Shown: positions 43,087-52,147, counted from the first letter of the stretch. The stretch: 64,000 bases of DNA from Acuticoccus sp. I52.16.1 (GCF_022865125.1 NZ_CP094828.1:3403219-3467218); one strand, 5' to 3'. Numbers and translations: made by a program. The notes: generated from the letters alone by a model not told the origin.

Positions 43087-45813
43087 ATGCCCATCGACGA
43101 CGACAAGGACGCCCCGCTGCGCGAGGACATTCGCCTGGTCGGCCGCCTGCTCGGCGAGGTCGTCCGCACGCAGGAAGGCGGCGAGATCTTCGCACTCATC
43201 GAGCAGGTCCGCCAGCTCGGCCTGCGCTTCCACCGCGACGAGGACACCTCCGCCCGCGACGAGCTGGAGGATACGCTGTCCCACCTCTCCCGCGGCGGCG
43301 CGATACAGACGATCCGCGCCTTCAGCTATTTCTCGCACCTCGCCAACATCTGCGAGGACCAGCACCATATCCGCCGTAACCGCGCACACCAGATCGCGCG
43401 GTCGGACCCGCGCGACGGCAGCCTGGCGCTCACCCTCGCGCGTCTCGCCGACGGCGGCTTCTCCCCGGCCGACATCCGCGCCGCGCTCGACGATGCGCTG
43501 ATCAGCCCCGTCCTCACCGCGCATCCGACCGAGGTACGGCGCAAGTCCGCCCTCGACCGCGAGCGCGAGATCGCGGCGCTGTTGACCCGGCGCGACGGCG
43601 GTCGCCTCACCCCGCAGGAGGACGCCTCCACCGAGGCCGCTCTCGAGCGCGCGATCCTGACATTGTGGCAGACGAGCATCCTGCGCCGCAATCGCCTCGG
43701 CGTGCCGGACGAGGTCGCCAACGCGCTCGCCTACTACGACTATACGTTCCTGGAGGAACTCCCCAACCTCTACAACGAGTTGGAGGACGCGCTCGGGCTC
43801 GACCCCGCGGCCAACCCGCTGCCGGCCTTCTTCCGCATGGGCTCCTGGATCGGCGGCGACCGCGACGGCCACCCCTTCGTCAACGCCGAGATCCTGCGCA
43901 CGGCCACGCGCCTCAACAGCGAGAAGATCTTCGACCACTATGAGCGGGAGCTGTTCCAGCTCGCGGGCGAGCTGTCCCTCGACGAGCGCCTCGTGAAGGT
44001 GAGCGCGGAGGTCGCCGAACTGGCCCAGATGTCCGACGACAGCCCGCATCAGGCCTCCGAGCCCTACCGCCGCGCGCTGACCGGTATCCGCCGCCGCCTC
44101 GCCGCCACGCGCGCCGCGCTGCACGCGCCCAACGGCCACGACCTGCCCGACCCCTATGCCGGGCCGGACGAGTTTCGCCAGGACCTCGCCGCGATCCATC
44201 GCTCGCTGTCGGCCAACGGGTCGGAGCGGCTGGCGCGCGGGCGGCTGCGGCACCTGCGCCGCGCGGCCGACATCTTCGGCTTCCACCTCGCCACCATCGA
44301 CCTGCGCCAGAACTCGGACGTGCACGAGCGCGTGCTGGAAGAGCTGTTCGCCAAGGCGAGCGTGGTCGAGAACTACGCCGGTCTCGGCGAGGACGAGAAG
44401 ATCGCGATCCTGTCGCGGGAGCTCGGCACCCCGCGCATCCTGGTCTCGCCCTTCCTGGACTATTCGGAGGAGACCGAGAAGGAGCTCGGCATCCTGCGCG
44501 AAGCCGCGATCGCGCGCCGCCGCTACGGCGACCGGGTGATCGAGAACGCCATCATCTCCAAGGCGGACTCGGCGAGCGACGTGCTGGAGGTGGCGGTCCT
44601 CCTCAAGGAGGTCGGCCTTATGACGCCGACCGACCAGACGCTGGCGCTCAACATCGTCCCGCTGTTCGAGACCATCGGCGACCTGCGCGCCGCGCCCGGT
44701 ATCATGCGCCAGCTCTTCGGACTTCCGGCCTACGTGCCGCTGCTGGAGAGCCGCGGCAAGATGCAGGAGGTCATGCTCGGCTATTCCGACAGCAACAAGG
44801 ACGGCGGCTTCCTCACCTCGCGCTGGGAGGTGTTCAAGGCCGAGCACCAGCTGGTCGACGTGTTCGGCGAGTACGGCGTGACGATCCGCCTGTTCCACGG
44901 GCGCGGCGGCTCGGTCGGCCGTGGCGGCGGCCCGAGCTACGAGGCGATCGTCGCCCAGCCGGCGGGGGCGGTCACGGGCGCGATCCGCATCACCGAGCAG
45001 GGCGAGGTCATCACCGGCAAGTACTCCAACCCGGAGCTGGGGCGGCGCAATCTGGAGGCCATCATCGCCGCCACGCTGGAGGCGACCATGCTGCCCGAGG
45101 CCGCCGGCTCCTCGCCGCCCGAGTTCATGGCGGTGATGGACGATCTCTCCGAGCGCGCCTTCAGGTCCTACCGAGCCTTGGTCTACGAGACGGAGGGGTT
45201 CGAGGAATATTTCTGGACCTCGACCGTCATCGGCGAGATCGCCAACCTCAACATCGGCTCGCGCCCGTCGTCACGCAAGAATTCCCGCGCCATCGAGGAC
45301 CTGCGCGCCATCCCGTGGGTGTTCGGCTGGGCGCAGTGCCGCGTCATGCTGCCGGGCTGGTACGGCTTCGGCACCGCCGTCGAGGGCTACCTCGCCGACA
45401 ATGACGGCGGGCTCGACGTGCTGCGCCGCCTCGCGGCCGAGTGGCCCTACTTCGAGACGCTGCTCTCCTCGCTGGACATGGTCCTGTCCAAGACCGACCT
45501 CGCGATCGCCTCGCGCTATGCCGAGCTGGTGCCGAACGCGGCGCTGCGCGAGCGGGTCTTCCCGCGCATCCGCGGCGAGCACGAGCTGACCAAGCGCATG
45601 CTGCTGACGATCACGCAGCAGAACGACCTGCTGGCCACCAACCCGCTGCTGGCCCGCTCGATCCGCAACCGCTTCCCCTACCTCGACCCGCTGAACCACC
45701 TTCAGGTCGAGCTGATGAAGCGCCACCGCGCCGGGGACGAGGACGACCGCGTGCCGCACGGCATCAACCTGACGATCAACGGCATCGCCGCTGGCCTGCG
45801 CAACTCCGGGTGA
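43087..45813 (+). CDS. ppc: Phosphoenolpyruvate carboxylase
   Basis: Anaplerotic carboxylation of PEP to oxaloacetate. 908 residues. Key blocks: VLTAHPTEVRRKSALDRE (catalytic His), FRMGSWIGGDRDGHPFVN, the MLGYSDSNKDGGFLTSRWE segment with its catalytic Lys region, FHGRGGSVGRGGGPSY (catalytic glycine-rich loop), QGEVITGKYSNP, and the C-terminal GIAAGLRNSG that binds at the active site. GGGAG precedes the ATG at 43087. Confidence 0.95.
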   Translation: MPIDDDKDAPLREDIRLVGRLLGEVVRTQEGGEIFALIEQVRQLGLRFHRDEDTSARDELEDTLSHLSRGGAIQTIRAFSYFSHLANICEDQHHIRRNRAHQIARSDPRDGSLALTLARLADGGFSPADIRAALDDALISPVLTAHPTEVRRKSALDREREIAALLTRRDGGRLTPQEDASTEAALERAILTLWQTSILRRNRLGVPDEVANALAYYDYTFLEELPNLYNELEDALGLDPAANPLPAFFRMGSWIGGDRDGHPFVNAEILRTATRLNSEKIFDHYERELFQLAGELSLDERLVKVSAEVAELAQMSDDSPHQASEPYRRALTGIRRRLAATRAALHAPNGHDLPDPYAGPDEFRQDLAAIHRSLSANGSERLARGRLRHLRRAADIFGFHLATIDLRQNSDVHERVLEELFAKASVVENYAGLGEDEKIAILSRELGTPRILVSPFLDYSEETEKELGILREAAIARRRYGDRVIENAIISKADSASDVLEVAVLLKEVGLMTPTDQTLALNIVPLFETIGDLRAAPGIMRQLFGLPAYVPLLESRGKMQEVMLGYSDSNKDGGFLTSRWEVFKAEHQLVDVFGEYGVTIRLFHGRGGSVGRGGGPSYEAIVAQPAGAVTGAIRITEQGEVITGKYSNPELGRRNLEAIIAATLEATMLPEAAGSSPPEFMAVMDDLSERAFRSYRALVYETEGFEEYFWTSTVIGEIANLNIGSRPSSRKNSRAIEDLRAIPWVFGWAQCRVMLPGWYGFGTAVEGYLADNDGGLDVLRRLAAEWPYFETLLSSLDMVLSKTDLAIASRYAELVPNAALRERVFPRIRGEHELTKRMLLTITQQNDLLATNPLLARSIRNRFPYLDPLNHLQVELMKRHRAGDEDDRVPHGINLTINGIAAGLRNSG

Positions 45814-45818
45814 GACGA

Positions 45819-45840
45819 CGCGGCCGGGGGAGGGGCCGCG
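45819..45840 (+). terminator. Hairpin after ppc
   Basis: CGCGGCC / GGCCGCG, a perfect 7-bp stem with an 8-nt purine loop, starting 5 bp after the ppc stop and just before the convergent RTX gene. No T tract on the plus strand. A plausible bidirectional end structure. Confidence 0.4.
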
Positions 45841-45846
45841 GTCCGG

Positions 45847-47187
45847 CTACAGGACGGTGAAGTCGCTGGCGGAGAGCGCGGCGGTGTCGACACCGACGAG
45901 GACGGCGAGAACTTCCTCGCCGGCGAGGATCCGGTCGCCGTCGAACGAGAGGTCGGCGAAGGTCAGCCCGTTGTCGAGGCCGATGAGGTCGACGTCGACC
46001 TCGAAGTCGAGGATGCGCGACTGGCCCTCCGCCGCGTAGAGGACGAAGGTGTCGGCGCCCGCTTCGCCGGTCACCACATCGCGCCCGCGCCCGCCGATGA
46101 TGACGTCGTCGCCCAGCCCGCCGCGTATCAAATCGTCGCCGCCGCGGCCGATCAGCGTGTCGTCGCCGTTGCCGCCCAGCAGCGTGTCGTCGCCGGTATC
46201 GCCGACGATGCGGTCGTCGCCGGCGTTGCCGCGGACGAGGTCGTCGCCGGCGCCGGCGTCGATCCCGTCGCTGTCGCGTCCGCCTTTGATCACGTCGTCG
46301 CCAGCGCCGCCGTGGATCGCGTCGCGTCCTGCGCCGCCGCCGATCGTGTCGTTGCCGTAGGTGCCGGTCAGCACGTCGTCCGCGCGCGTGCCGGCGACGA
46401 CCTCGCCCTCGACGTCCTCGTCGGGCGGGACCCCTCCGTCGTCGTCGGGATCGTCGGGATCGTCGATGATTCCGTGGCCGCCGGCGGGGGTGTCGTCCTC
46501 GTCCGGGTTCTGCACCACGCCGCCGCGCACCTCGTAGACGACGACGCCGCGCGTGGGCGAGCCGAGGCCCGGCGCGTCGGGCAGGCCGAGGAGGGCGGCA
46601 CGGTTGCCGGAGGCGGCGAGCTCGGAATAATTCCGCTGGTCGCCGGCGGAGTAGCCGATACGCGCGTCGGTGTCGCCCGAAGCCGAGCCCACCGTCCACT
46701 CGACCTCCTCGTAGCGGAAGACGATGTCGAAATCGCCGCCGCCGCGGTCGACGAGCTGCAACTGGAAGGCGTTGCGGGTCGCCAGGTCCGAGGAATAGAC
46801 GCCGACGTCGTCCCAGGTGACGGTGAAGACGCCGTTCTGCGTGTCGAAATCGTACCAGACGAGGTCGGTCCCCTGGCTGGTGCCGCCGGGCGTCGGGCTC
46901 AGCTCGGCCTCGTCCCCGCGGGTGTCGACGTCGGCGAAATAGGCGGCGATGATCGGCCGCGTGGATTCGATGATCCCGAACGGCGTGAACGTCGACAGCG
47001 GGCTCTCGAACGTAATGTTCCCGTTGTTGTTGAGGTAGAGCGCCTCGTAGACGGTGCCGAAAAAGTTCAGTCCGCCGGGGAAGATGCCGGTAATATCAAT
47101 GGCGACGCTGCTTTCGTCGTCATTCGGCTCCAAATGATTTTCACCAAAACCGGCGATGCCGCCGAGGCCGTCGACCAGATCTGCCAT
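45847..47187 (-). CDS. Secreted RTX protein with N-terminal NIDO-like domain
   Basis: 446 residues, no Sec signal. Residues about 35-170 resemble the extracellular NIDO domain (GTVYEALYLNNNGNITFESP, FADVDTRGDEAEL, VWYDFDTQNGVFTVTWDDVG, FDIVFRYEEVEW). A very acidic Asp/Pro/Gly linker follows (225-262), then RTX nonapeptide repeats of GGxGxDxUx type at 265-383 (GGAGDDVIKGG, GGNGDDTLIGRGGDD), which bind Ca2+. A 60-residue hydrophobic/acidic tail ending FTVL would be the type I secretion signal. An adhesion or surface role is inference. No T1SS genes are nearby. The promoter must lie in 47188-47523. Confidence 0.82.
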   Translation of the reverse strand: MADLVDGLGGIAGFGENHLEPNDDESSVAIDITGIFPGGLNFFGTVYEALYLNNNGNITFESPLSTFTPFGIIESTRPIIAAYFADVDTRGDEAELSPTPGGTSQGTDLVWYDFDTQNGVFTVTWDDVGVYSSDLATRNAFQLQLVDRGGGDFDIVFRYEEVEWTVGSASGDTDARIGYSAGDQRNYSELAASGNRAALLGLPDAPGLGSPTRGVVVYEVRGGVVQNPDEDDTPAGGHGIIDDPDDPDDDGGVPPDEDVEGEVVAGTRADDVLTGTYGNDTIGGGAGRDAIHGGAGDDVIKGGRDSDGIDAGAGDDLVRGNAGDDRIVGDTGDDTLLGGNGDDTLIGRGGDDLIRGGLGDDVIIGGRGRDVVTGEAGADTFVLYAAEGQSRILDFEVDVDLIGLDNGLTFADLSFDGDRILAGEEVLAVLVGVDTAALSASDFTVL

Positions 47188-47424
47188 GGATAAACCTAAT
47201 GTAAGTTTACCAAGTATTTAGCATCCGGACACACCGCGAGCAACAGAATGTCGCGGCCCGCTCCGGCCTCCCGACCCCATCGTTGCGACGGTGCCGACAA
47301 AAAAGTGTCATGCGAAATCCGCGCCGGCGCATTGGAAGACGAGCAACGAGGCCTCCATATTTCGAGCATGCCCGGAGGGGAAGCGGCCGCGAAAGGGCGG
47401 GCGCGCTCGGCCGGGCCTGTCCCT

Positions 47425-47441
47425 GATAGGGATCTTCTATC
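47425..47441. promoter_or_regulatory. OxyR-like operator upstream of catalase
   Basis: GATAG - GGATCTT - CTATC, a 17-bp interrupted palindrome that equals the ATAG-N7-CTAT half of an OxyR site. Its right edge is 20 bp upstream of the candidate catalase -35, a typical position for a LysR-type activator. A second ATAG/CTAT pair at the expected spacing is not evident. Confidence 0.55.
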
Positions 47442-47461
47442 AATGGGTGCCAAATAACCGA

Positions 47462-47490
47462 TTGGACGTTAGGCGTCGCCTCGGTCTAAT
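47462..47490 (+). promoter_or_regulatory. Candidate catalase promoter
   Basis: -35 TTGGAC (47462-47467), 17-bp spacer, -10 TCTAAT (47485-47490), each one mismatch from the sigma-70 consensus. The catalase ATG is 33 bp beyond the -10, preceded by a GAGGAG ribosome binding site. The remainder of the 336-bp divergent gap (47188-47523) also serves the RTX gene. Confidence 0.55.
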
Positions 47491-47523
47491 AGGTTTAATG
47501 ATAACAATTCGAGGAGTTCCACG

Positions 47524-49080
47524 ATGACGGATCGACCGAAACTCACTACGTCGGCCGGCGCTCCCTGGCCCAACAACCAGGACTCGCTGTCGGCGGGTCA
47601 GAAGGGCCCCGTCCTCCTGCAGGACTACCAGCTGATCGAGAAGCTGGCGCACCAGAACCGCGAGCGGATCCCCGAGCGTACCGTCCACGCCAAGGGCTGG
47701 GGCGCCCACGGCAAGCTCGTCATCACCGGCGATATCTCGAAGTACACCAAGGCCAAGTGCCTGCAACCGGGCGCCGAGACGCCGATGATCGCGCGCTTCT
47801 CCACCGTCGCCGGTGAGCAGGGTGCCGCCGACCACGAGCGCGACGTGCGCGGCTTCGCCCTCAAATTCTACACCGACGAGGGCAACTGGGACATGGTCGG
47901 CAACAACACGCCGGTCTTCTTCGTGCGCGACCCGTACAAGTTCCCCGATTTCATCCACACCCAGAAGCGCCACCCGAAGACCAACATGCGCTCGCCGACG
48001 GCGATGTGGGACTTCTGGTCGCTCTCCCCGGAGGCGCTGCACCAGGTGACGATACTGATGTCGGATCGCGGCCTGCCGCAGACGCCGATGAACATGAACG
48101 GGTACGGCAGCCACACCTTCTCGTTCTGGAACGACGCGGGCGAGCGCTACTGGGTGAAGTTCCACTTCAAGACCGAGCAGGGCCACAAGTGGTACTCGAA
48201 CGAGGAGTCCGAGAAGATCATCGGGCGCACCCGCGAGGGCTACCAGGAAGCGCTCTTCAACACGATCGAGAACGGCGAGTATCCGCGCTGGAAGTTCCAG
48301 GTGCAGATCATGCCCGAAGCCGATGCGGAGAAAACGGCCTACAACCCGTTCGACCTCACCAAGGTGTGGCCGCACGCGGAGTATCCGCCGATCGACGTCG
48401 GCTACGTGGAGCTGAACCGCAATCCGGACAACTACTTCGCGGAGATCGAGAACGCGGCGTTCTCGCCCTCGAACATCGTGCCGGGTATCTCCTGGTCGCC
48501 GGACAAGATGCTCCAGGCGCGCATCTTCTCCTACGCCGACGCGCACCGCTACCGCCTCGGCACGCACTACGAGACGATCCCCGTCAACCGTCCCCGCTGT
48601 CCGGTACACCATTACCACAAGGACGGCGAGATGAACATGTACGGCGGCGTCGCGACCGGCAACGAGAATGCCTACTACGAGCCGAATTCGTTCAACGGCG
48701 CGGTCGAGGATCGCACCGCCCAGGAGCCGCCGCTCAGGATCCACGGGGACGCCGCGCGCTACGACCATCGCGAGTACGACGACTACCTCCAGGTTCGCGA
48801 CCTCTACGCCAAGGTCATGAACGACGACGAGCGGGCCCGCCTGCACGCCAACATGGGCGGCGCCATGGTCGGCGTGCCGACCGAGATCGTCGAGCGCTGG
48901 TTCGGCCATCTCGCCCAGGTGGACCCGCGCTACGAGGCGGGCGTGCGCGCCGAGTGGGAAGCCAAGAGCCGCGATGCCGGCTACGACCCCAACGGCCTGC
49001 CGATCACCGGCAACACCCCGCAGTCGACCAAGGGCGACAGCGCCCACGGCCTGCCGGGCATGCCGCACGCGGCGGAGTAG
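47524..49080 (+). CDS. katA: Monofunctional heme catalase
   Basis: Breaks down hydrogen peroxide. 518 residues, small-subunit (clade 3) type. Catalytic His in [19 protein letters not shown], Asn region in [15 protein letters not shown], heme-ligand Tyr in [14 protein letters not shown], and the [15 protein letters not shown] segment near the NADPH-binding region. An OxyR-like site lies upstream and a strong terminator downstream, so it is monocistronic. Confidence 0.95.
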   Translation: MTDRPKLTTSAGAPWPNNQDSLSAGQKGPVLLQDYQLIEKLAHQNRERIPERTVHAKGWGAHGKLVITGDISKYTKAKCLQPGAETPMIARFSTVAGEQGAADHERDVRGFALKFYTDEGNWDMVGNNTPVFFVRDPYKFPDFIHTQKRHPKTNMRSPTAMWDFWSLSPEALHQVTILMSDRGLPQTPMNMNGYGSHTFSFWNDAGERYWVKFHFKTEQGHKWYSNEESEKIIGRTREGYQEALFNTIENGEYPRWKFQVQIMPEADAEKTAYNPFDLTKVWPHAEYPPIDVGYVELNRNPDNYFAEIENAAFSPSNIVPGISWSPDKMLQARIFSYADAHRYRLGTHYETIPVNRPRCPVHHYHKDGEMNMYGGVATGNENAYYEPNSFNGAVEDRTAQEPPLRIHGDAARYDHREYDDYLQVRDLYAKVMNDDERARLHANMGGAMVGVPTEIVERWFGHLAQVDPRYEAGVRAEWEAKSRDAGYDPNGLPITGNTPQSTKGDSAHGLPGMPHAAE

Positions 49081-49111
49081 ACCGGCCGCGCGGCCGACGC
49101 TGAACGCCACG

Positions 49112-49139
49112 AGCCCGCGGTTCCGACCGCGGGCTTTCT
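49112..49139 (+). terminator. Terminator after katA
   Basis: AGCCCGCGGT / ACCGCGGGCT, a perfect 10-bp stem with loop TCCG followed by TTCTC, 31 bp after the katA stop. Short T tract but a very stable stem. Confidence 0.7.
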
Positions 49140-49311
49140 CGTGTGCCGACCTCGCCGGTCGGCGGGAGTGGGTCGCCGGTCGTGGGTCGTGCGTCGCCGG
49201 CACGGCGGGTCACCAGCCGCCGACGTGCCGGTCCGGCGGGGCGGCGGCGCCCTGTTCCTGCCGCGCGTGCCTTTACGCGTGCCGCCTCCGTCGCGCACAA
49301 GACGCATCGCC

Positions 49312-50472
49312 ATGAACAAATCGCACACACCAAGCCGCTCCGGCCGCGTCGCTCAGTTCGGCCGTCCCTTCCTGCCCGCCATCCCCGGCACCCACGCCGA
49401 CGAGCGGCTGCGTGCCGCATTCGGCGCCGGCGTCGGCCTCCTGATCTGCGCGCTGGTGACGATGGTGCTGCGCGACAGGTACGGCGCCGACTGGTTCCTC
49501 ATCGCCCCGTTGGGGGCGACGGCGGTGCTGGTCTTCGCCGTCCCCAACAGCCCTCTGGCGCAGCCATGGTCGGCGGTGGTCGGCAACGCCGTCTCGGCGC
49601 TGGCGGCGACGGCGGTGGTCTACTCGCTCGCCTCGCCCTGGGCGCCGGCCGTCGCCGTGGGCGCCGCGATCTACTGCATGATGCTGGCGCGCGCGCTGCA
49701 TCCGCCCGGAGGGGCCGTCGCCCTCCTCGCCACCATCGAGGCCGACACCGTCCGAGAGATCGGCCCGCTCTTCGCGCTCGTGCCGGTCGGGGTGACGACG
49801 GCGCTGCTGGTGCTGGTGGCCGTCGTCTACAACCGCTGGACCGGACGGATCTACCCGTTCCGGCAAGCCGCCGGGCCGACCGTCGCCGAGCAGCGGCTGG
49901 GCCTCTCCACCGCCGAGCTGCAGAACCTTCTGACGAGCTACAATCAGTCGTCCAACGTCGGCGTCGCCGATCTGGCGCGCCTGCTCGCCGCGGCCGAGCG
50001 CGAGGCGGTCTCGCATCGGTTCGAGGGGACGCGCTGCGTCGACATCATGTCGGGCGAGCTCATCACCGTGAGCCCGGAGACGCCGCTGATCCGCGCCGCC
50101 TGGCTGTTCCAGCGCCACGCCATCAAGAGCCTGCCGGTGGTGGACGGTGCCGGCCGCCTGCTCGGCATCGTGCTCCAGGCGAACCTGATCTCGGCGCTGA
50201 CGCTGGGCCAGCCGCTGCAGCGCTCACGCAGCGCGCGCCGCCTGAAGCGCCCGTTCCGCGACCTGCTGGCCGAGGACGCGATGGTCGAGCCGGCCGTGCC
50301 GGTCACCAGCCGGACCCCCGTCGGCTCGCTGCTCAACCGCCTGGCGACGCAGCAGGTCCAGGTGGTGCCCGTGATCGACGAGGAGCGCCTGGTCGGCATC
50401 ATCACCCGATCGGACATCATCGCGCTGCTGTTGAAGGACGCCTCCCACCGCTCGCTCGCCTCGGCCTCCTGA
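49312..50472 (+). CDS. HPP-family membrane protein with CBS domains
   Basis: 386 residues. The N-terminal half (about 25-185) has four or five membrane segments with the HPP signature ALHPPGGAVALLATIE and FLIAPLGATAVLVFAVPNSP. A linker follows, then a C-terminal pair of CBS domains (CVDIMSGELITVSPETPLI; then the region from MVEPAVPVTSRT to GIITRSDIIALLL), which usually sense adenine nucleotides. HPP proteins have been linked to nitrite transport in plants and cyanobacteria; the role here is unknown. Ends 36 bp before the insertion sequence. Confidence 0.82.
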   Translation: MNKSHTPSRSGRVAQFGRPFLPAIPGTHADERLRAAFGAGVGLLICALVTMVLRDRYGADWFLIAPLGATAVLVFAVPNSPLAQPWSAVVGNAVSALAATAVVYSLASPWAPAVAVGAAIYCMMLARALHPPGGAVALLATIEADTVREIGPLFALVPVGVTTALLVLVAVVYNRWTGRIYPFRQAAGPTVAEQRLGLSTAELQNLLTSYNQSSNVGVADLARLLAAAEREAVSHRFEGTRCVDIMSGELITVSPETPLIRAAWLFQRHAIKSLPVVDGAGRLLGIVLQANLISALTLGQPLQRSRSARRLKRPFRDLLAEDAMVEPAVPVTSRTPVGSLLNRLATQQVQVVPVIDEERLVGIITRSDIIALLLKDASHRSLASAS

Positions 50473-50508
50473 CCGCGCGGGCGGCCCCGCGCCCGAGGCC
50501 GGCCGCTA

Positions 50509-51348
50509 GGTCGTGAACTCATGGTCCGGGATTCTCAAATGGTCGCGCCCATGATTCAATCTCCTGTCAGTCAGGAGTTGGGGCGTGGCACGTTACGATC
50601 TGAGCGAAGTGGAATGGTCGATCATCGAGCCGCTGTTGCCGCCGGCGCCGGCCGGAAAGCAGCGTGTGGACGACCGGCGTGTCCTCAACGGCATCTTCTG
50701 GGTGTTGCGGACCGGGTCACCGTGGCGCGACTTGCCGGCGCGCTATGGCCCATCGACGACGGTCTACAATCGCTTCAACAGATGGGCCAAGCGCGGCGTA
50801 TGGCTGGTGGTGTTCGAGGCACTTGCTCGAGAAGAGCCGGCCGCGCTCCAGCTCATCGACAGCTCCATCGTGAAGGCTCACCAGCACGCAGCCGGCGGAA
50901 AAAAGGGGGCCCGGATCACGCCATTGGCCGTTCTCGTGGAGGACTGACGACCAAACTCCACGCCGTCGTCAACGAGCGGGGCCTGCCGATCCGCTTCGTA
51001 ATCACGGCTGGTCAGGCCTCCGACAAGACAACAGCGCCGATCCTCCTCGACGGGCTCCCACTCGCACCGGACATCGTGGCCGACCGCGGCTACAGCGCCA
51101 AGGCGCTGATCGAATGGTGTGCGGCCAGAGGCGCCACCGCCCACATCCCGAGCCAGCGCAACGTTCGTGTTATGCGCACCGTTGCACCACCGCTCTATCG
51201 GCTGCGCAACCTCGTCGAGCGGTACTTCAACAAGCTGAAGCACTTCCGCCGCATTGCCACCCGATTCGACAAACTCGCCCGAAACTTCATGGCCGCCGTC
51301 GCCTTGGCATCGACCCGCCTATGGCTACGACACCATGAGTCCACGACC
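50509..51348 (+). mobile_element. IS5-family (IS427-group) insertion sequence, intact
   Basis: About 840 bp. Terminal inverted repeats: left GGTCGTGAACTCATGG (50509-50524), right, read inward, GGTCGTGGACTCATGG, one mismatch in 16. Flanked by TA, or CTAG if the outer G is assigned to the target (50506-50509 and 51348-51351), which fits the short duplications of this group. It carries two overlapping frames joined by a -1 slippery heptamer. Inserted between the HPP gene and the gntR stop codon. Near-perfect ends and intact frames suggest a recent arrival. Confidence 0.9.
50585..50947 (+). CDS. IS5-family transposase, orfA
   Basis: 120 residues from a GTG start: YDLSEVEWSIIEPLLPP, NGIFWVLRTGSPWRDLPARYGP (helix-turn-helix part of the family) and LIDSSIVKAHQHA, which holds the first Asp of the DDE triad. 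A slippery A-AAA-AAG heptamer at 50899-50905 lies in phase for -1 frameshifting into the second frame. Without the shift, translation ends at 50947. Confidence 0.88.
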   Translation: MARYDLSEVEWSIIEPLLPPAPAGKQRVDDRRVLNGIFWVLRTGSPWRDLPARYGPSTTVYNRFNRWAKRGVWLVVFEALAREEPAALQLIDSSIVKAHQHAAGGKKGARITPLAVLVED

Positions 51349-51351
51349 TAG
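50899..51351 (+). CDS. IS5-family transposase, orfB (made by -1 frameshift)
   Basis: The frame entered after the A6G5 run continues HAIGRSRGGLTTKLHAVV, ITAGQASDKTTAPILLDG, VADRGYSAKALIEW (second Asp of the DDE triad), and NLVERYFNKLKHFRRIATRFDK (Glu of the triad). It has no credible independent start, so the working transposase (about 255 residues) is the orfA-orfB fusion. The stop codon TAG lies in the target duplication at the right end. Confidence 0.85.
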   Translation, partial: KKGGPDHAIGRSRGGLTTKLHAVVNERGLPIRFVITAGQASDKTTAPILLDGLPLAPDIVADRGYSAKALIEWCAARGATAHIPSQRNVRVMRTVAPPLYRLRNLVERYFNKLKHFRRIATRFDKLARNFMAAVALASTRLWLRHHESTT

Positions 51352-52043
51352 GCGCGGTCGGAAAAGCCCGACGGCTCGGCCGCGCCGATTTCTTCGAGCC
51401 GCACGCCGCGCAGGGTGATGTCGTCGACGACGGCGCGCGCGGCCAGGGCCGCATCTCCGCGGCGAACGGCCTGGATGACCCTCAGATGGTCGTGCGTGTC
51501 CGCGGGCACGGCCGTCTCGCGGCGGTAGAGGCTGTGCTGATAGGGCCCGGTCTGCGCCCAGAGACCTTCGACGATGGACACCACCTGCGGCATGGACGCC
51601 TTCTCGTAGAGAGAGAAGTGAAAATCGCGATTGCGTTGCATGACGACGTCATAGCGGCCGGCCAGCTTCGCCCCGATCAGCTCCTCGTGCAGGGCCGCGA
51701 GCCGGCCCGCGAACGCCGCATCCGGCTGGACGACGGCCTCGCCGGCCAACAGCCCTTCGAGCGCCACTCGGGCTTTGCGAATTTCGATGAATTCCGCCCG
51801 TGACAGCACCGGGACGCGAAAGCTGCGGGGCTCCAGCACCAGCGCCTTCTCGCTGGCAAGCTGCAGAAGCGCTTCGCGAACCGGGGTGACGCTGACGCGA
51901 AAACGCTGCGCCTGCTGGCGGATGGAAAGCTTCGCGGCCGGGTGCCACTGACCGCCGATAATCTCGTTTCGCAACTGGGCATAGATCAGCTGTGAGAGAT
52001 TATCGCGGTGCGACAGGTCGATGACGGTCGCCGGCTCACTCAT
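51348..52043 (-). CDS. GntR-family regulator (FCD subfamily)
   Basis: 231 residues from the ATG at 52043 (a GTG at 52049 would add two). N-terminal wHTH: LIYAQLRNEIIGGQW, LSIRQQAQRFRVSVTPVREAL. C-terminal helical FCD domain: IEIRKARVALEGLLAGEAV, NRDFHFSLYEKASMPQV and HDHLRVIQAVRRGD, with the His/Asp metal or acid-ligand positions. It diverges from the AtuA-like gene, and a 19-bp palindrome lies between them. Its stop codon TAG falls in the CTAG target of the adjacent IS, which leaves the protein unchanged. Confidence 0.87.
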   Translation of the reverse strand: MSEPATVIDLSHRDNLSQLIYAQLRNEIIGGQWHPAAKLSIRQQAQRFRVSVTPVREALLQLASEKALVLEPRSFRVPVLSRAEFIEIRKARVALEGLLAGEAVVQPDAAFAGRLAALHEELIGAKLAGRYDVVMQRNRDFHFSLYEKASMPQVVSIVEGLWAQTGPYQHSLYRRETAVPADTHDHLRVIQAVRRGDAALAARAVVDDITLRGVRLEEIGAAEPSGFSDRA

Positions 52044-52128
52044 GGTCACCCCTCGAAAATCGACCGAAATCTATCCGCTCGAAATGATCCGGCCAAGCGA
52101 GCCGAAAGTGGATTGACACCTAACACAC

Positions 52129-52147
52129 ATGATACATCATGTATCAT
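52129..52147. promoter_or_regulatory. 19-bp palindrome, candidate GntR operator
   Basis: ATGATACAT-C-ATGTATCAT, perfect 9-bp arms around one base, in the 149-bp divergent region between gntR and the AtuA-like gene. A consensus -35 TTGACA (52113-52118, plus strand) lies 10 bp to the left, so the palindrome covers the expected -10 of the catabolic operon. Size and symmetry match GntR-family operators. Confidence 0.75.

Noticed and set aside
46040-46390. Short tandem DNA repeats that could suggest a CRISPR array or minisatellite
   Set aside because: They are in frame and encode the Gly/Asp nonapeptide RTX repeats of the minus-strand protein. Unit length and divergence fit coding repeats, not CRISPR.
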